Part shown: positions 45,140-58,476 of the stretch, piece by piece
How the letters are laid out: every line of letters starts with the position of its first letter
How positions within the stretch are numbered: the first letter of the stretch is position 1
Assembly: GCF_000801105.2 (NCBI RefSeq)
Contig: NC_079512.1
Location: 1,488,263-1,552,262, forward strand
Source: Raphanus sativus
Taxonomy: Eukaryota > Streptophyta > Magnoliopsida > Brassicales > Brassicaceae
Direction: 5' to 3'
Length of the DNA stretch: 64,000 bases
Made by a program: the position numbers and the translations under genes
Notes under the pieces: model-generated
Told to the model about the DNA's origin: nothing
Databases searched by the model: none
The model's input: only the letters and a program-made list of their open reading frames with translations

Positions 45140-47189
45140 TCTATGCTAATAAAGTTGAGTTTTTTTATCTCCTTTGGGGGAAAAATGTCATGTGACATTC
45201 TCTTTTTAATAATTAAAATCTTTTCTCAACTTTATTTAATGTGTTTTGGTGTTAATTGTGATTAGGTGTTAGTTTATTTTTGTTATTGACAATTTATTAC
45301 AATATTTTTTTAATTTTGGATTGGAAGTTTAATTTATTATGAATTTTTAGATTTCATAACTCTTTGTTAGGTGTTAGTTTATTTTTGTTATTGACAATTT
45401 ATTACAATGATGTTTTAGTTTTGGATTGGAAGTTTAATTTATTATGAATTTTATGTCTTGATTTTTTTTAGATTTCATAACTCTTATGTTACATATTTTT
45501 TTAAATATTTTAAACTATTTCTTAACATTTTTTATGTCAAATAAAAATACAAAAATGGAAACTAAAGTTAAGTATTTTCAATTTTTTTAAAACATAAAAT
45601 AGATACATATCCAAACTATTACTTTATGTTTGAAAACATTTAAAATATTAATTAGTTTTTATATATTTATTTTCATAGCTAATATATTATTATATAATAA
45701 AACTAATTCATTTACTAAACCGAGGTTCATCTACGGTTGACCCAATGATCCAAAGACCCGGTAAATTGTCCGGTTTAATGGCTGAATCGGATGTCAAAAC
45801 ACTGGTTTATAGAGTTTTTTTGTATTTGATGTTGACGATGGAGAATGGAGCTTCTACGATTCTCCCTCTTTAACGTAATCGACGTAACCGTCATATAATC
45901 AATCTAGAGATTCCACTCATCCCACTCTAATAATGTTTAGTAATTGATGGCGATTCAAGTCAAAAAGACTAACATTTGGTCTATTGGTATTGACATATAA
46001 ACTCTATGGTATCTTCCCATGTTACACTGTGCAAGGAAACCAATAACTTTCCTGATGCATGCTATCCCTGTTTACATTTTAAAAACCGTGAACATGATTA
46101 ATATACTCTTAAAACTTAACTAAAAAAAGAATCATTACTTCCAATCCGAGAGAAATTTAAAAACATTGTCTGGTTGCTAAAATTATTTAAAATTGATGTA
46201 AACCACACCCCACCCTCACTATTAATCATTTGCACCACACTAACTATTTATTGTCAAAACCATTACTAAATGCAATAAGTCAGCAAGCCCGAATGTTACA
46301 GATAGTTAGAAAATTGTCTTTCTCATGATCGTTATATATGCTAACATCTCATTTACTAATTATCAAATTGACTTTTTACTAGGAAGATTTGGTGAAATTG
46401 TTCCATTCCGGTTAAAATAGAAGTTGTCCATTAAATAGAGGAGTTTAGGAACCATTTATAGTTTTTAGATAAAAAACATATTTAGATTCATATTAAGATT
46501 CGTTGATATTCTAAATAAGGGTGGACAAACAAGAATTTCGTTATGAACACACACAAAATCTTCCATTATAACAAAACTAATAAAAAAAATAATATTGTTT
46601 TTTTTATTTTAAGATACATCTTTTTGAGAGACCTTGAAACCAAAGTAACACATACAACTCGCACCTCTATATTTTAAAATTCAACATGGTAATTTTAAAA
46701 ATATATACTAGATACTCACCTATTATTTTACCAAAAATTGACACTTCACCCTTATTTTTTATAGAATTTATAAAATTTGAAACGTATTTCTATCTTTCTA
46801 TTAGTTGAACTAAATATATTAGTAAAAGTTTTATAGTTCATATATAGTTATTTTAATAATTAATAATATAAATATGTTATCTATATAAAACATCAACTTT
46901 GTTTTATGTTTAAATTCAAACTAAATTAATTTTGTTATGACTATCGACTTTTTATTCTATTTTTATTAAATCGATTAGTAACAACTACTTATGCTATTAC
47001 ACTTTGAACTAAACAACTTCAAATGAAGTAATGTATTACGGTCACTAACCACTATCAGAAAATATCATTTTTAATATATTTTTATTTTCATATTTAACAT
47101 ATTTTATTTGTTAAGACCATATAATAATTTATAAATTTATGTAAAAGTATAACATACGAACCCGGCGCGTAGCGCCGGAAAATCACTGG
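45140..47189 (+). mobile_element. Helitron, 2.05 kb, with a CTGG instead of CTAG end
   Basis: Starts TCTATGCTAATAAAGTTGAG and ends with hairpin CCGGCGC-GTA-GCGCCGG (47162-47178), then AAAATCACTGG followed by T. The terminal CTAG has become CTGG by one change. A tandem repeat lies inside (45266-45490). No Rep/helicase coding is seen. Confidence 0.7.
45266..45490. repeat. tandem duplication of about 105 bp
   Basis: GGTGTTAGTTTATTTTTGTT and the following bases to TTTCATAACTCTT occur twice in a row inside the Helitron. Confidence 0.8.
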
Positions 47190-47281
47190 TCTATATATAA
47201 TACTACCCCTTATTATGCCACAAACCTCACCAAATTTATTAATATTGTTATTATTTTAATTGATAGGGCGTAGAAATATTA

Positions 47282-47891
47282 TTATAAATACTTCTTGGGT
47301 TTCAGTGAAGCTAAGAAATCAGAGGGACGACACGGAGAATCACGTTTAACGGGATATCTGCATACACATATTTTTTTCCCATCATCAAAAGAAACGCATT
47401 CACCAAACGGACTTTTCATCTTTTTGATACAGTCGGCTTTACATCCATTTAAATTGCAATTTCCAATTTTGTTTATTGGTTGAAAACAAACTTGCTGTGG
47501 CACCGGAACTGCACGCGCCATTACTCCTGTTATTATAGTAAATAAAACATAAAATTAATTGTGTTAAAAAACATAAAATTAGTTTTTGTATTTAAAATAG
47601 AAATTTAACATTTTGTAAAAATATATGTTTGGAGGGCTTTTTGCATATTTACAGAAAAAGACTGAAAGCCTAAAGATATTCTTTCTTAATCATTTGGAAA
47701 CTTACAAAATTCAATATTATGGAACTAGACGTACAATTTATAAAGGTAAATATAATACTACGGTATCAGAATAGCTTTATTTAGAATGATTATATTATAT
47801 ACTAATAAAGTTGTGAATGTAAATACAAACCGAGTAGAAGAGTTGTGAGTATAACGAAACCAATAAGCAAAAATCGAAAACCAAATTTCAT
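47282..47891 (-). CDS. defensin-like cysteine-rich secreted peptide (DEFL)
   Basis: Two exons, 47831-47891 and 47282-47526, joined in phase into 101 residues. Exon 1 encodes a signal peptide (MKFGFRFLLIGFVILTTLLL), the intron falls right after it as in most Brassicaceae DEFL genes, and exon 2 encodes the mature domain with eight cysteines, including C-x3-C (GCKADC) and C-x-C (CVC), the core of the CS-alpha-beta fold. A TATAAATA box lies at 47942-47949 (minus), 50 bases before the ATG. The role could be pollen-pistil signalling or defence; the sequence does not say which. It stands alone between two Helitron-derived blocks, 93 bp from one Helitron 3' end, and has no neighbour of its family in the window. 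Confidence 0.8.
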
Positions 47892-49419
47892 CTTGGCTAA
47901 TAAGCTAATGGGTTTTTTAAAATTAGAAAGATAGAAAAGTATATTTATAGATGAATTGCATATTGAAACATGTCTAATTTAGGTTTCCGCTGTTTTAGTA
48001 AATCGATCATAACTTCCTAACACTTCCTAACCGTTGAGAATTTCGTGCATACAAGATCACCATTGTGTTCCTCTCGTCGAGACGAATCCGTATAGCCACC
48101 AGTTATAATAAAAACGAAATTAATATTCCATATAATAACCTAAACTAATAAAATAAATATTAAAATTTTACATCTCACTTTAAAATGTTAAATGTTATAG
48201 TAAAATTGACAATCAAAAGTAAAATCGTAATATTAACAAAACATTATTTTTCTATTAGGTATCGTAAATTTAAAATATATTTTATACAAAAATAAATAGT
48301 AATCTAATGTTAAAATATTAAAAGTAACAAAAATCATCTAAAAATTCACAATGAATAAAAAGGATTGCGAAAGATTTTTATTTTTAATTTGTTATTTCTA
48401 AAAATGTCCTATAAGTCATTTATTTCAAAATAAAATATAACTCAATATCAAATAAAGTAAATTACAAAAACATAAATGTTAACATATTGTATTATATTTT
48501 TCCAATATTAACAAATAAATAAAAAATTATTATTTAGTTTGAAAAAACAAGACTTTCAAACAATTATAACTATATAAATTTATACACATGATTTTCAGGT
48601 TTATGTTATATACTATTGAAAATATTCACAAATAACATATACTATATATAATTTGATTTTATTTTAGAGAACAAAAAAAATATGCAAAATCATTTCTTAA
48701 ATTTGAGGATATATGCCATTAAGAGTGCTCACATATGATTTAAGACCACCAATCATATTATGACAATCATATTTTAATTTGCTATTTTAAAAATATCAAT
48801 ACTACCAGAAATCGCTTATTTCAAAATAAAATATTAGTTAATGTCAAATAAGGCAAACTTACAAATATATATATATATATAAGTTAAAATAATGTTTATA
48901 GTTTTCTCTAAAATTTAAAAATATAAAACACAAATAATATTGAATTCAAAAGCAGCACTTTCAAACAATAATAACTAATATAAATTTAAACACATAAATT
49001 CAAAGTTTAGATTATATACTGTTGAATGTATCACAAATAAGCAATACTTTATATAAGTGGAAATTAAAAATCATTAGGAATGTCCACATGGTATTTTAAA
49101 TCACAAAGAAAATCTGCCAAATAGTTTTTAATTTGATATTTCTAAAAATGACAACAATTGAAAAAATTATTTCATAATAAAATATAAATAAGTATAAAAT
49201 AAGTTAAAGTTACAAAGGTAAAGACATTATGTATAAGTTAACTTAATATACAGTAAAGTTTCAAAATTAACATAAAAATAAAAACAATAATCATAATTAA
49301 TTAAAATTCAAAATTTTAAACAATTATAATTATATAAATCCAAAACACATGATTTTCTAAGTTTAGTTTATATGCTACCACTTTTCATGTTTACACTAAC
49401 CACTTTTACCACTATTTTT

Positions 49420-49562
49420 AATGAAGGGTTTAGATTTAAAGATTTAGGGTTTATAGTTGAGGTTTTAGGGTATATAGTTTAGGGTTTAGGATTTAGAGAT
49501 AAGGATTTAAGGTTTAGAGTTTAGAATTGGGGGTTTAGGATTTAGAGTTTAGGGTTAGAATT
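49420..49562. repeat. telomere-like GTTTAGG repeats
   Basis: About a dozen TTTAGGG/TTTAGAG/GTTTAGGA words in 140 bp, in one orientation, just left of a MITE. They are too degenerate to be a telomere relic of recent origin. Confidence 0.7.
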
Positions 49563-49590
49563 TTGAAAAGCATATAAAAACAAAGATATA

Positions 49591-50396
49591 GGCTCCGATT
49601 GGTGACATGTTGAATTAGAGTTGAGTTACAATAAAAGTTACGATCTGATGTAACTCGCAGTAAAAATTATGTGGTATAAACTGTAGATTTATGTAGTGAG
49701 TTCGCAGTAAAAATATGAGTTACTATAATTTTAAAATTTTTGACTGGTAACATTTTTGATGTATAAATTGTAGTATGTATAATTTTAAAATAATGAATAC
49801 AATAATAATAATGTTTATTATAAATTTGATAAAATAATTTACAAAATATATTATATTAAAAATGAAGGAAATATACTTTGTGTATATTCTAAAAGTACCT
49901 ATATATTTATATATAATATTTTATGTTTGTAAATTTTTAGCCATTAAACAGAATTAGCAACTAAAATAATATGAACATTTTTGTTTTACTAATTCAAATA
50001 GAAATAATTGCTTATAAACATCTTTTGACTAGTGAGTAAATAGGAATTTAGGTTTTTTTGAAAACATTTTATTAATTCCAACATCTTAACATGAGATAGT
50101 GGGTGCATTTAAGAAAATTTAAATTGTTAAAAACTAAAATAAACGTAGGATAACTAACTTAACACAAAAAAATTATTAACTAAACTTCTAATACATTGAA
50201 TTTTGTTTGATGTTGAATTAAGAGTTGAGTTATCATTTTTTTCAAAGGGGTAAGTCAAAATTGTAACTCAATAATAACACATTCTAACTCAAGCATTAAG
50301 TCAGAAAATTAAAACTAACTCATGATTGGTAACATTTTTGAGTTATACTCCTAAATCAAACTTAATCAACTCTAACTCATGTCACCAATCAAAGCC
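49591..50396. mobile_element. MITE with GGCTYYGATTGGTGACATG ends, 806 bp
   Basis: GGCTCCGATTGGTGACATG at the left and CATGTCACCAATCAAAGCC at the right, flanked by ATA on both sides (49588-49590, 50397-50399). Superfamily uncertain; PIF/Harbinger is possible. Confidence 0.7.
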
Positions 50397-53321
50397 ATAA
50401 GAGTCTTTAACCTTGTAATAAATAAGATATTTTTGAAAATGTGTTTTTAGTGGTGGTAAAGATGAATAATGGTACATTCAAAGTGGTATTTTGAAAATTC
50501 CCAAAAAAACAAATATTTCAAAATAAAAAGGCAATCAATATTAAATTTAGAAAAAAAGAAAAATCAGTAAAGGAATCAGTTTGATATATAAACTAAAATC
50601 TTTGGAAGATCAACATAAAATAAACTATAAAAAATCTTAAAGAATACATGAATTTTAAATAACTAAAACAATATGAATCTAAAGCACTTTTGTAAAAAAC
50701 ATATGATTTCAAAGCTGAAGCTATTTCTTTCAAAAAAAAAAAAAAGATATCAGTATTACATTTAGGAAACAAAAATGAAAAATCATTAAAGGAATCAGTT
50801 TAATATATGATTTAATTGGAAGATCAACATAAAATTAAACAACAAAAATAATCTTAAAATGTAAGGATATCAAATAATAAAGACAATATGAATTTAAAGC
50901 AGTTTTTATTCACATATGAATCTAAAGAACATTATGGTTTCAAATTGATTATATAATTTATTTAAGGTGTTCACATAGAATTTAAAATATCACTATAATA
51001 ATAAACCAAACCAGTATTTTAGTTATATATATATGAATAAATACAAAATTTCAGAAAATTATATCTCTCAAAATATAAAAAAAAAATCAAATAAGATATC
51101 AAATAAACAAATTTTATTATAAAAAATTAACTTGATCTATAAACTCAATTTTAAGATGACAAAATACTAAATATTTGAAACTAAACAAAAAAAATTAAAT
51201 AACAAATGAACATTTAAAAAAAAAGAACTTTTAAAAACCATGTATGTAAATGTTAAAAAAAATATCAACAGAAAATTACAGAAAATAAATTAACAATTTT
51301 AAAAAGTTATATTAAGAGTTAAATTAATATTTATAATTAATTATTGGAAACTTAAAATAATAAAGATTACAAAATATAATTATTTACATAACCTTTTTTA
51401 CAATAAGCTAAGGACTATATGCTATTAAAAATCACATATAATTGAAAATACCAAAAATATTTAGAATCAGCATCGCAGTTTAATATTTTTTTATAAATCT
51501 TAATATTTCTAAAAAATATCTATCAAATAAACTTAAAAATATAAACAAAAAAGTGAAAGTAAAAATAATCTAACTTGATATATATGCTAATTCCTTAAAA
51601 AAGCATATAAATAAAAATAAAATAAATAATTAAAAGGTTGAATGAAATTTAGTAGTTAAGAATTTTTATTTGTATTGATATCGACTAAAATTTTAATATT
51701 AGTTTTTTTAAGTAATGGTTGATTGTGATTATTTTTTACCGAGCCCATTCATTCTGTAGCTTACCATAACTTACAAACCTTTATAAAACATAAGTAATGG
51801 TAAGAATAATTCACTTATGCATGACATATATTGTTAACAAGTTGTTTTTCTATGTGTTTTCAAACAAATGAATTAACAAGGTAATTTACTCATCAAGAAA
51901 CTAATCAAATATGTTTTTATGAAAAAATTCTAAATAGTTTATAATATACAATTTTTTTTTTAAAAATATGGTCATTTAGAATTAGGCAAAGTACATGGTG
52001 ACTTTCATAAATCCTTAGCGTAATTCACCGATAAAATTTATATGATCTATGCTTTTCAAACTTTATTAAATCAATTGACATAACATATAAAATTAAAAAA
52101 TGATCTCACATGAGTTCCATCACAGAAATATAAAAGAAAATGTTATTGAAATATACGAAAACATAAAATTTAAAGTTGCTACCAAAATAAATTAATTGAA
52201 AGTTTTAGTAATATTTACAAGTAATATTGACATTTTCTGAAACATTAAACATTTGTTAATTTGGAACTATATTATCTAAGTTTATGAAATATGATGTGAA
52301 CTAATAAAACGTCATAATACCACCCTTAATTATTATTGCAACAGATCAAGTAGAAGTTATATCTAATACTTTAATAAATATTACAAATAAAATATTGATT
52401 AACAATATGTTTATTTTAATAAATAAAATATTGATTAACAATATTTTAAAGTTGTATATCTTTATTTCCCTTTTACTTATATCTAAAATTAATATTCACT
52501 ATTATTTTAATTTCATCAAATCATTTATTATGATAAAAACCTAAATCTTAATACTATCAGATATGCATATAAAAGAATTAAATATGAAAATTTCAAATAC
52601 ATATATGCACAAAATAAATATATAATAATTGTACTTCCATTGTCAAAATTTGTAAATACAAAGCAAAGCTAAATGTTGTGCGTATGCATTAATATTTTAT
52701 GTCATTAAAATATAGAAAGATATACAAAATTTGTAATAAAAATATTTTTGATGTACTAATAGTTAATATGCATAGAACAATGTATTTAATTTTAAAAATA
52801 AGTTTAGTAAACAATATAAACATTTTTATAAATACAATTACACATTTACATACAAAAACAAAGGATATCTCAATGATAGTTATTTAAATGGTATAATTGT
52901 ATAAATTTTTAAATAGGAAAATAATAAAGTAGAATCTGAATAAAATTTCATATAAAATGCTTATAAACTAATTATAATTTTTATCTTAAAATTAGCATAA
53001 AATGAAACTAATTATTAATATAAATTCGCGCTACGCGCGAATTGAATATATATATATAGATGTATGTTAAAAATATAAACAAGGAATAATGATGAGTAAG
53101 AAGCCTAATTATGAGGCAGCGCATGAGAACAGAAGTGAGATATATTATGGGTTGGTTATAAAATCAAATCAAGTTCAAGTGCAAAAATGATTTATACGCA
53201 TATGCACATTCACACTTACACATGATAATTATTTTAATACGTAGAAGGATCAGGTATTTCACAATACAACTTATAAAAGAATCTCTAGGTTCATAGTTTT
53301 CTTGATCTGTTTGAGTTGCAT

Positions 53322-54322
53322 TTTTTTTTGATCGAACTAGCATTCATTGATTAAAAGAGAAATTGTTACTCTGCAAAAGGTGCAGATACAGGGAAATAAA
53401 GCAAGGCTGATTTCGCAAGAGTATCAGCATCAACATTAGCTAAGCGAGGAATGAACTGAAAAGTGATAGAGTCTAAAGAGAAAGCCAACAATCTGATGTC
53501 AAAGAGCACGCCTTGTAGAGTTACATCTTTGCCATGATTCTTCAGGAGAGAAACGAGGTTCTTCGAGTCGGAGTACATGGTGAGGCTTCGAACTTGAGAG
53601 GAGACTGCAGCAAGGAGTGCAGCTTTAACCGCCAGAGCTTCGGTTACTAGGGCCGAAAGGTACAGAGCGCCGGTGTGATGAAGAGTTTTTTGCAATGGAG
53701 TTGGAGGAGTCGCGGAGTTGCCATCCGATACCGCAGTTTCCGGTCGATGGATCCCAAGCTGCAGCTGAAAATGAGGTCCATGTATAAGAGTTAGGAGCTT
53801 GAAAAACAACAACAGTACCATTTGTAACCACATTCTGTGGTAGGGAAGGCATTTTAACATGTGTTTGAGCTGCTTTCCAGGCTCGAGCGTCTTGAATTGC
53901 TTTCAATATTGAGGCCTCCTCTGTGATTTTTTTATCTTCATATAAGAGCTTGTTCCTGTTTGTCCAGAGAACCCATAAGATCCAGGGATAGAGTGGTGTT
54001 GATCCCAGACCTATAGGAGGAAGGTTTAGTAGTCTGCGACAATGGTGTAGGAGGTCTGAGACAGAGGTGATGTCCTCCGCGGGTTTGAAGAGAGAGGGAG
54101 CCAGTTCCCAAACTTTTGCAGAAAAAGGACAATGCAGTAGAACATGGAGCTCTATTTCTCTAGCTCCGCATCGCTTGCAGTTGGAAGCTCCTGTTATGCC
54201 TTGAGTTTCTAAAATGTAGCCGACAGGGAGAGCTCTGTTATTTGCCTTCTAAAGAAAATGTTTGAGCTTTAGGGACGTATCCAGTTGCCAAATACATTTT
54301 TTTTCAGTTGAAAGGCAGAGGC
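53322..54322 (-). mobile_element. LINE 3' part with RNase H domain and 13-bp target-site duplication
   Basis: GTTTGAGTTGCAT flanks it at 53309-53321 and 54323-54335; the poly(T) is at the left. On the minus strand the RVT_3 RNase H domain is readable across two frames: AAWDPSTGNCGIGWQL, then TEALAVKAALLAAV, TMYSDSKNLVSLL and IPRLANVDADTLAKSAL. The catalytic Asp, Glu and Asp positions are kept, but a frameshift near 53640 splits the domain, and stops lie upstream. Confidence 0.85.
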
Positions 54323-54335
54323 GTTTGAGTTGCAT

Positions 54336-54455
54336 ATACTTTATATTTGCATGAAAAGTCATGTATTTTGTGTACTGTATGATCCTGGTTATATAAATGG
54401 TCTTGTGTTTATAAATTTTTTTATCTATTCATAAAATTTAGAATTGTATATTTTG

Positions 54456-54502
<47 letters not shown>

Positions 54503-56660
54503 TATTGTTTTTAATTTAAAAAAAAAATTTCTAAACACAAACGGGTGATGATCCTAATTGACTTCTTATATTTAATGTACTACTCCAATTTTTACTCTAA
54601 AAATAGAGAAACAACAAAATAGAATTAGATTTTACTACAATGTATTATTCTATTTTTACCCCCCAAAATAAGTATTCTAAAATAATTATATTTGATTTAA
54701 TTAATAATTATTATTAATACCTTCTACTTATAAAAACTTAAAATTAAATTAAGTATCTTATGTTTGTAAAATATCCATAAAATATAATTTTTAAAATTAA
54801 ATATTTATTATAAATATATATAAGATAGTATATTTTGGTTCGTAACGAGTATTATAATATATTTCTCGCACAAATGCTCAACTAATGGATTTCATAATGT
54901 ATAATGAGCTTCTTTATCCATGATTTTCTTAAATTAAGCAAGAAAATTTCAAACTTAGATATTTTGCTCGTTTGGACAATATTTTATCAATCATGGTGAT
55001 TTCAGAAATGATTTATCTTATTATTAAATCACTTATTTATATTATATCTGTTTATATTTTTTTTTAGTTTGGTTTTTATTAGTTTATGCATTTTTATGTA
55101 ATTTTTTTAAAGAGTCTCTTATGGAATATCATATTTATTTTCAGGTTATCGTATTAAATATTATTTAGTATGAAATAAAAACATTCAAAATTTATAGGAC
55201 AGTTCTATAAATAAAATTAAGTTAAACTTAAAAATAGAATAACGGGTAAGGTTACTCCATAAATGAAGTAACTCTAACTATTGTTTCATTTTAAAGTTGA
55301 AAAGTGTATTAGAACATATTTTATACAAAATGATGTTTAGAGTAGAAAATTAAATAGAGTTAGAAATGCCCTCCCAAATAATATATTATTTTTGGCCCTA
55401 ACCTTTTATAATATCTCCATCACTTGTTTTGTTTTGTTTTGTTTTCTCCCCTTTTTTACATCTTCCATGTCACTTGTTTAGTATTTTGTTAAAAATGTAA
55501 ACTATAACATTTTCGTTATTAAAAAGGTAAAATGTTCCTGCTGCGAAAACTGTTCTAAAAGATGTAACAAATTTGAAATAATTAGACTGCCTCCCCGTGA
55601 ATGCGAAACTATTAGCTCCTCATGTGATTAGGTGGTGTGGATCTCTAATTCACACGTAGAACAACCAAACTTGCCTGTTACCGGTGGATAGCTTTCAGGA
55701 GGTTAGTCGACTGGATCTCCACCTGCAAGACACCCTTGGTTAATAAAAAAAAAGAGGGAAAACAATTAATGCTAACTGAAAAATGATTAGCAAATTTAGA
55801 CATGCAACCACCCAAATTAATGTTTCCAGTTCAAAGACTTGTTAATCTTGTGATATAAAACACACAAGATTTACTATCTAACCTAAGTTACAGTCTCCTT
55901 AGCTGCTTTTGTCTAATCATATTCATAATTAATTATGATTAGCTGTTATAAATTCGACTTTCACGTGCTGTTATAACAAATATCCTCACGTGACAAAGAG
56001 CTTGTTGTGAACAGCCGTCGTTTAGGTTTTAGAAAAAGAATAGAGAAGAAAACGTATTGAGGCAAATACCCGTTTTAGGGTTTCTTATTAATGATGTGAT
56101 AATAATTTACAAACTCTTAGATCCATATTTATACAGTCTCAAAAAAACTCGATTTTCTTTTCCCAATAGAAATAGTAATTTTCCTAAACCGAAAAGGCAT
56201 ACCGTACCCACGAGTGCTGGGCATTTTACTGGTACATCAGAGATTTAAGACACACAGATGCAACAGAGCTAAACAAGTTAGCTGGAAACTTTCTGTTTCA
56301 TAGAGAGTCGTCCACATAAGAACAATTCATCGAACTTGTCGCACTTATAAAATTTGTTGCCATGTGCGTTCATTTGGTTGAGCTTCGTGATACTTACATT
56401 GACAATTTGCAGAGCAAAACAAAAAAACGTTACGATATATTTCAATATATACCTCTTTAATTGGTTGCCACATGCAGTTTTCTAACGTTAATTCTCGCCA
56501 CGTTAATAGTTTAGTACTATTTTGTTTAAATGTTACTTAATACTTACTTCTCACAAATCGAATAAAAGTTTTGTCACCTTTCGTAAGCAATTTACGCGGT
56601 AACAGCTCTACAAATACAATGAATGACATAAAGTCAAAAAATATGAACGATATGTATCCC
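54336..56660. other. AT-rich intergenic sequence with a LINE-like scrap
   Basis: (TA)n microsatellite at about 54459-54495. The segment 55590-55752 (GTGGATCTCTAATTCACACG ... CACCCTTGGTTAAT then A-run) resembles a LINE 3' end. Otherwise no gene is seen; the peroxidase promoter lies at the right. Confidence 0.4.
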
Positions 56661-56667
56661 CCATGCA

Positions 56668-56675
56668 TATAAATA
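56668..56675 (+). promoter_or_regulatory. TATA box of the peroxidase gene
   Basis: TATAAATA, 100 bases before the chosen ATG. Confidence 0.6.
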
Positions 56676-56767
56676 TCGACGAAACAATTACAAAACTTTG
56701 CAACTTCATTAAAAAAATGAGACGTGGAGTACGAGAGATTATATCGAATTATTTATTTACTCCAAAA

Positions 56768-57996
56768 ATGATCACTACTGCAACATTTTTAGTTTTGTTT
56801 ATTGCTAATGGCCAGTTAAGTCTTTCAAAGGCGCAACTTCATGTTGGGTTCTACTCAAAAACATGTCCATCAGCAGAATCAATCGTCCGTAAAGTAGTCC
56901 AACAAGCAGTGACCCGTGACCCGGGAAGTGCTGCTGTCTTACTCCGTCTCCACTTCCATGACTGCTTTGTTGAGGTGCGTTTTCTAAGAAAACCCAATGC
57001 GAAAAAACCGTATTTTACTATTTGATTAATTACCGACATATATAAACTGGTTTGGTTGTATCATTTGGAGGGTTGTGATGGGTCTATCCTAATCAAACAC
57101 GTCGTAAATAATGATGAGAGGTTTGCCGCGGGTAACGCCGGTGTAGGCGGTTTCGATGTTATAGACGGTGCTAAATCAGAGCTTGAACGTTTGTGTCCCG
57201 GAGTTGTGTCTTGTGCTGACATCGTTGCTCTTGCTGCTAGAGATGCTGTTGTTGCGGTAACACTTAATACTTTCGAATAATAGTGATTGTGTTCGTGTCT
57301 CTTTCTTGGGTTATACTTGTAAAACTGAATATTACGTTAACAGGCAAAAGGACCTTTTTACGATGTTCCAACCGGTCGACGAGATGGCCAGACTGCAGAA
57401 AAGAGTAACGCTGCAAATTTGCCAGATGTTGAAGATTCCATAAACACTTTGAAATCAAAATTCAGAGAAAAAGGGCTTTCAGATTTAGATCTTGTACTTC
57501 TTAGTGCTGGTAATTTAATTATCCTAAATTAATCTCGACAATTTTAATTAAATATAGACATCCCTTGTTAATCAAAACTTTATTTCTTTTTACAGGTGCA
57601 CATACTATTGGTACAACGGCGTGTTTCTTTGTCGTACCACGTTTAGATGCTAAAGATCCGACTATAAATCCAGAGTTCTTCCAAGTGCTGAGGTCAAAGT
57701 GTCCTCAAGGCGGCGATGTTAATGTAAGGATTCCTTTGGATTGGGAAAGCCAGTTTGTGTTCGACGACCAAATATTTAGGAACATCAGAAATGGTAAAGG
57801 AGTCATTCTATCGGACTCTGTTTTGTACCAAGACAATAACATGAAACAGATGATTGATTCGTATGTGGTGACTAATGGGAGTTCGAAGGCTAGTTTTGCT
57901 ACGGATTTCGCTAAAGCCATGGTTAAGATGGGTTCCATTGGGGTGAAGATTGGTATTAAGGGAGAGATCAGACGCATATGCAATGCTACAAATTAG
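56768..57996 (+). CDS. PER13: class III secretory peroxidase
   Basis: Four exons: 56768-56974, 57071-57256, 57344-57509, 57596-57996, giving 319 residues. The ATG at 56768 is preferred over 56663 because it puts the hydrophobic signal ([13 protein letters not shown]) at the very N-terminus, ending near the usual AQL. Distal haem region [12 protein letters not shown] with catalytic Arg and His; proximal haem-ligand His in [29 protein letters not shown] and the late Cys residues complete the four-disulfide pattern. The three introns sit at the classical plant peroxidase positions. Such enzymes act in the cell wall on phenolics and H2O2. Naming it PER13 rests on recalled synteny (At1g77100) and on [18 protein letters not shown]. 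Nothing is broken. Confidence 0.92.
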
Positions 57997-58467
57997 TTTC
58001 GAGTAATAAGAGCTCATATTTGATTTATACTATTAAATATCCGAGTATGTTGGATCTAAATAAAATGATGTATAGGATTTTATGACAATGGTCAAAAACG
58101 TGTAACAAAAAGATGTTAGAGAATATGAAGGTAGCATTAGCATAACTATCTTGAGTTTGGTAGAATCCATTTCACTTTTGATGGACTTGAATGAAATGGT
58201 TTGGGGGTTGTATAACAAAGTAGAGTTCGATTAATTAAAAGGAAAAAAAATATGACATAACCAAGTAATGTAATTCAAGTACTGAGATGACACATTTGAT
58301 TCAATTATTAGGTTATGTTAGAACTAAATGATGATATTCTGCTAGAGTTCAATGTGTACTAAGGGGGCTTGCAATGTTCACCACCAAAAATATATTTCTA
58401 TGGGATGAATTAAAAACATGGTTATCCTTTTGTGTGTGTGTGCTTTAACCGCAGTGACACCTTTGAG
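57997..58467. other. 3' flank of the peroxidase gene
   Basis: No gene or clear repeat seen. Confidence 0.4.
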
Positions 58468-58476
58468 GCTAGAAAA

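Larger units (their letters stand above)
48180..53045. repeat. AT-rich block of degenerate 360-490 bp units, with a Helitron-type hairpin at the end
   Basis: Units like those of 41838-44912 recur, with anchor blocks near 48724, 49084 and 50965 and words such as ACATGATTTTC, AAACTAACATAAAAATAAA and ATTATATACTATTGAA. The block ends with hairpin TTCGCGC-TAC-GCGCGAA (53025-53041), not followed by CTAG. No gene is present in almost 5 kb. Confidence 0.55.

Noticed and set aside
47295..47483. Plus-strand frame opposite the defensin-like exon
   Set aside because: The minus-strand exon has eight cysteines, a signal-peptide exon and a TATA box; the plus frame has none.
56663..56767. Upstream ATG giving a 35-residue longer peroxidase
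   Set aside because: It would put a basic stretch before the signal peptide and lies before the expected transcription start; 56768 fits the family.
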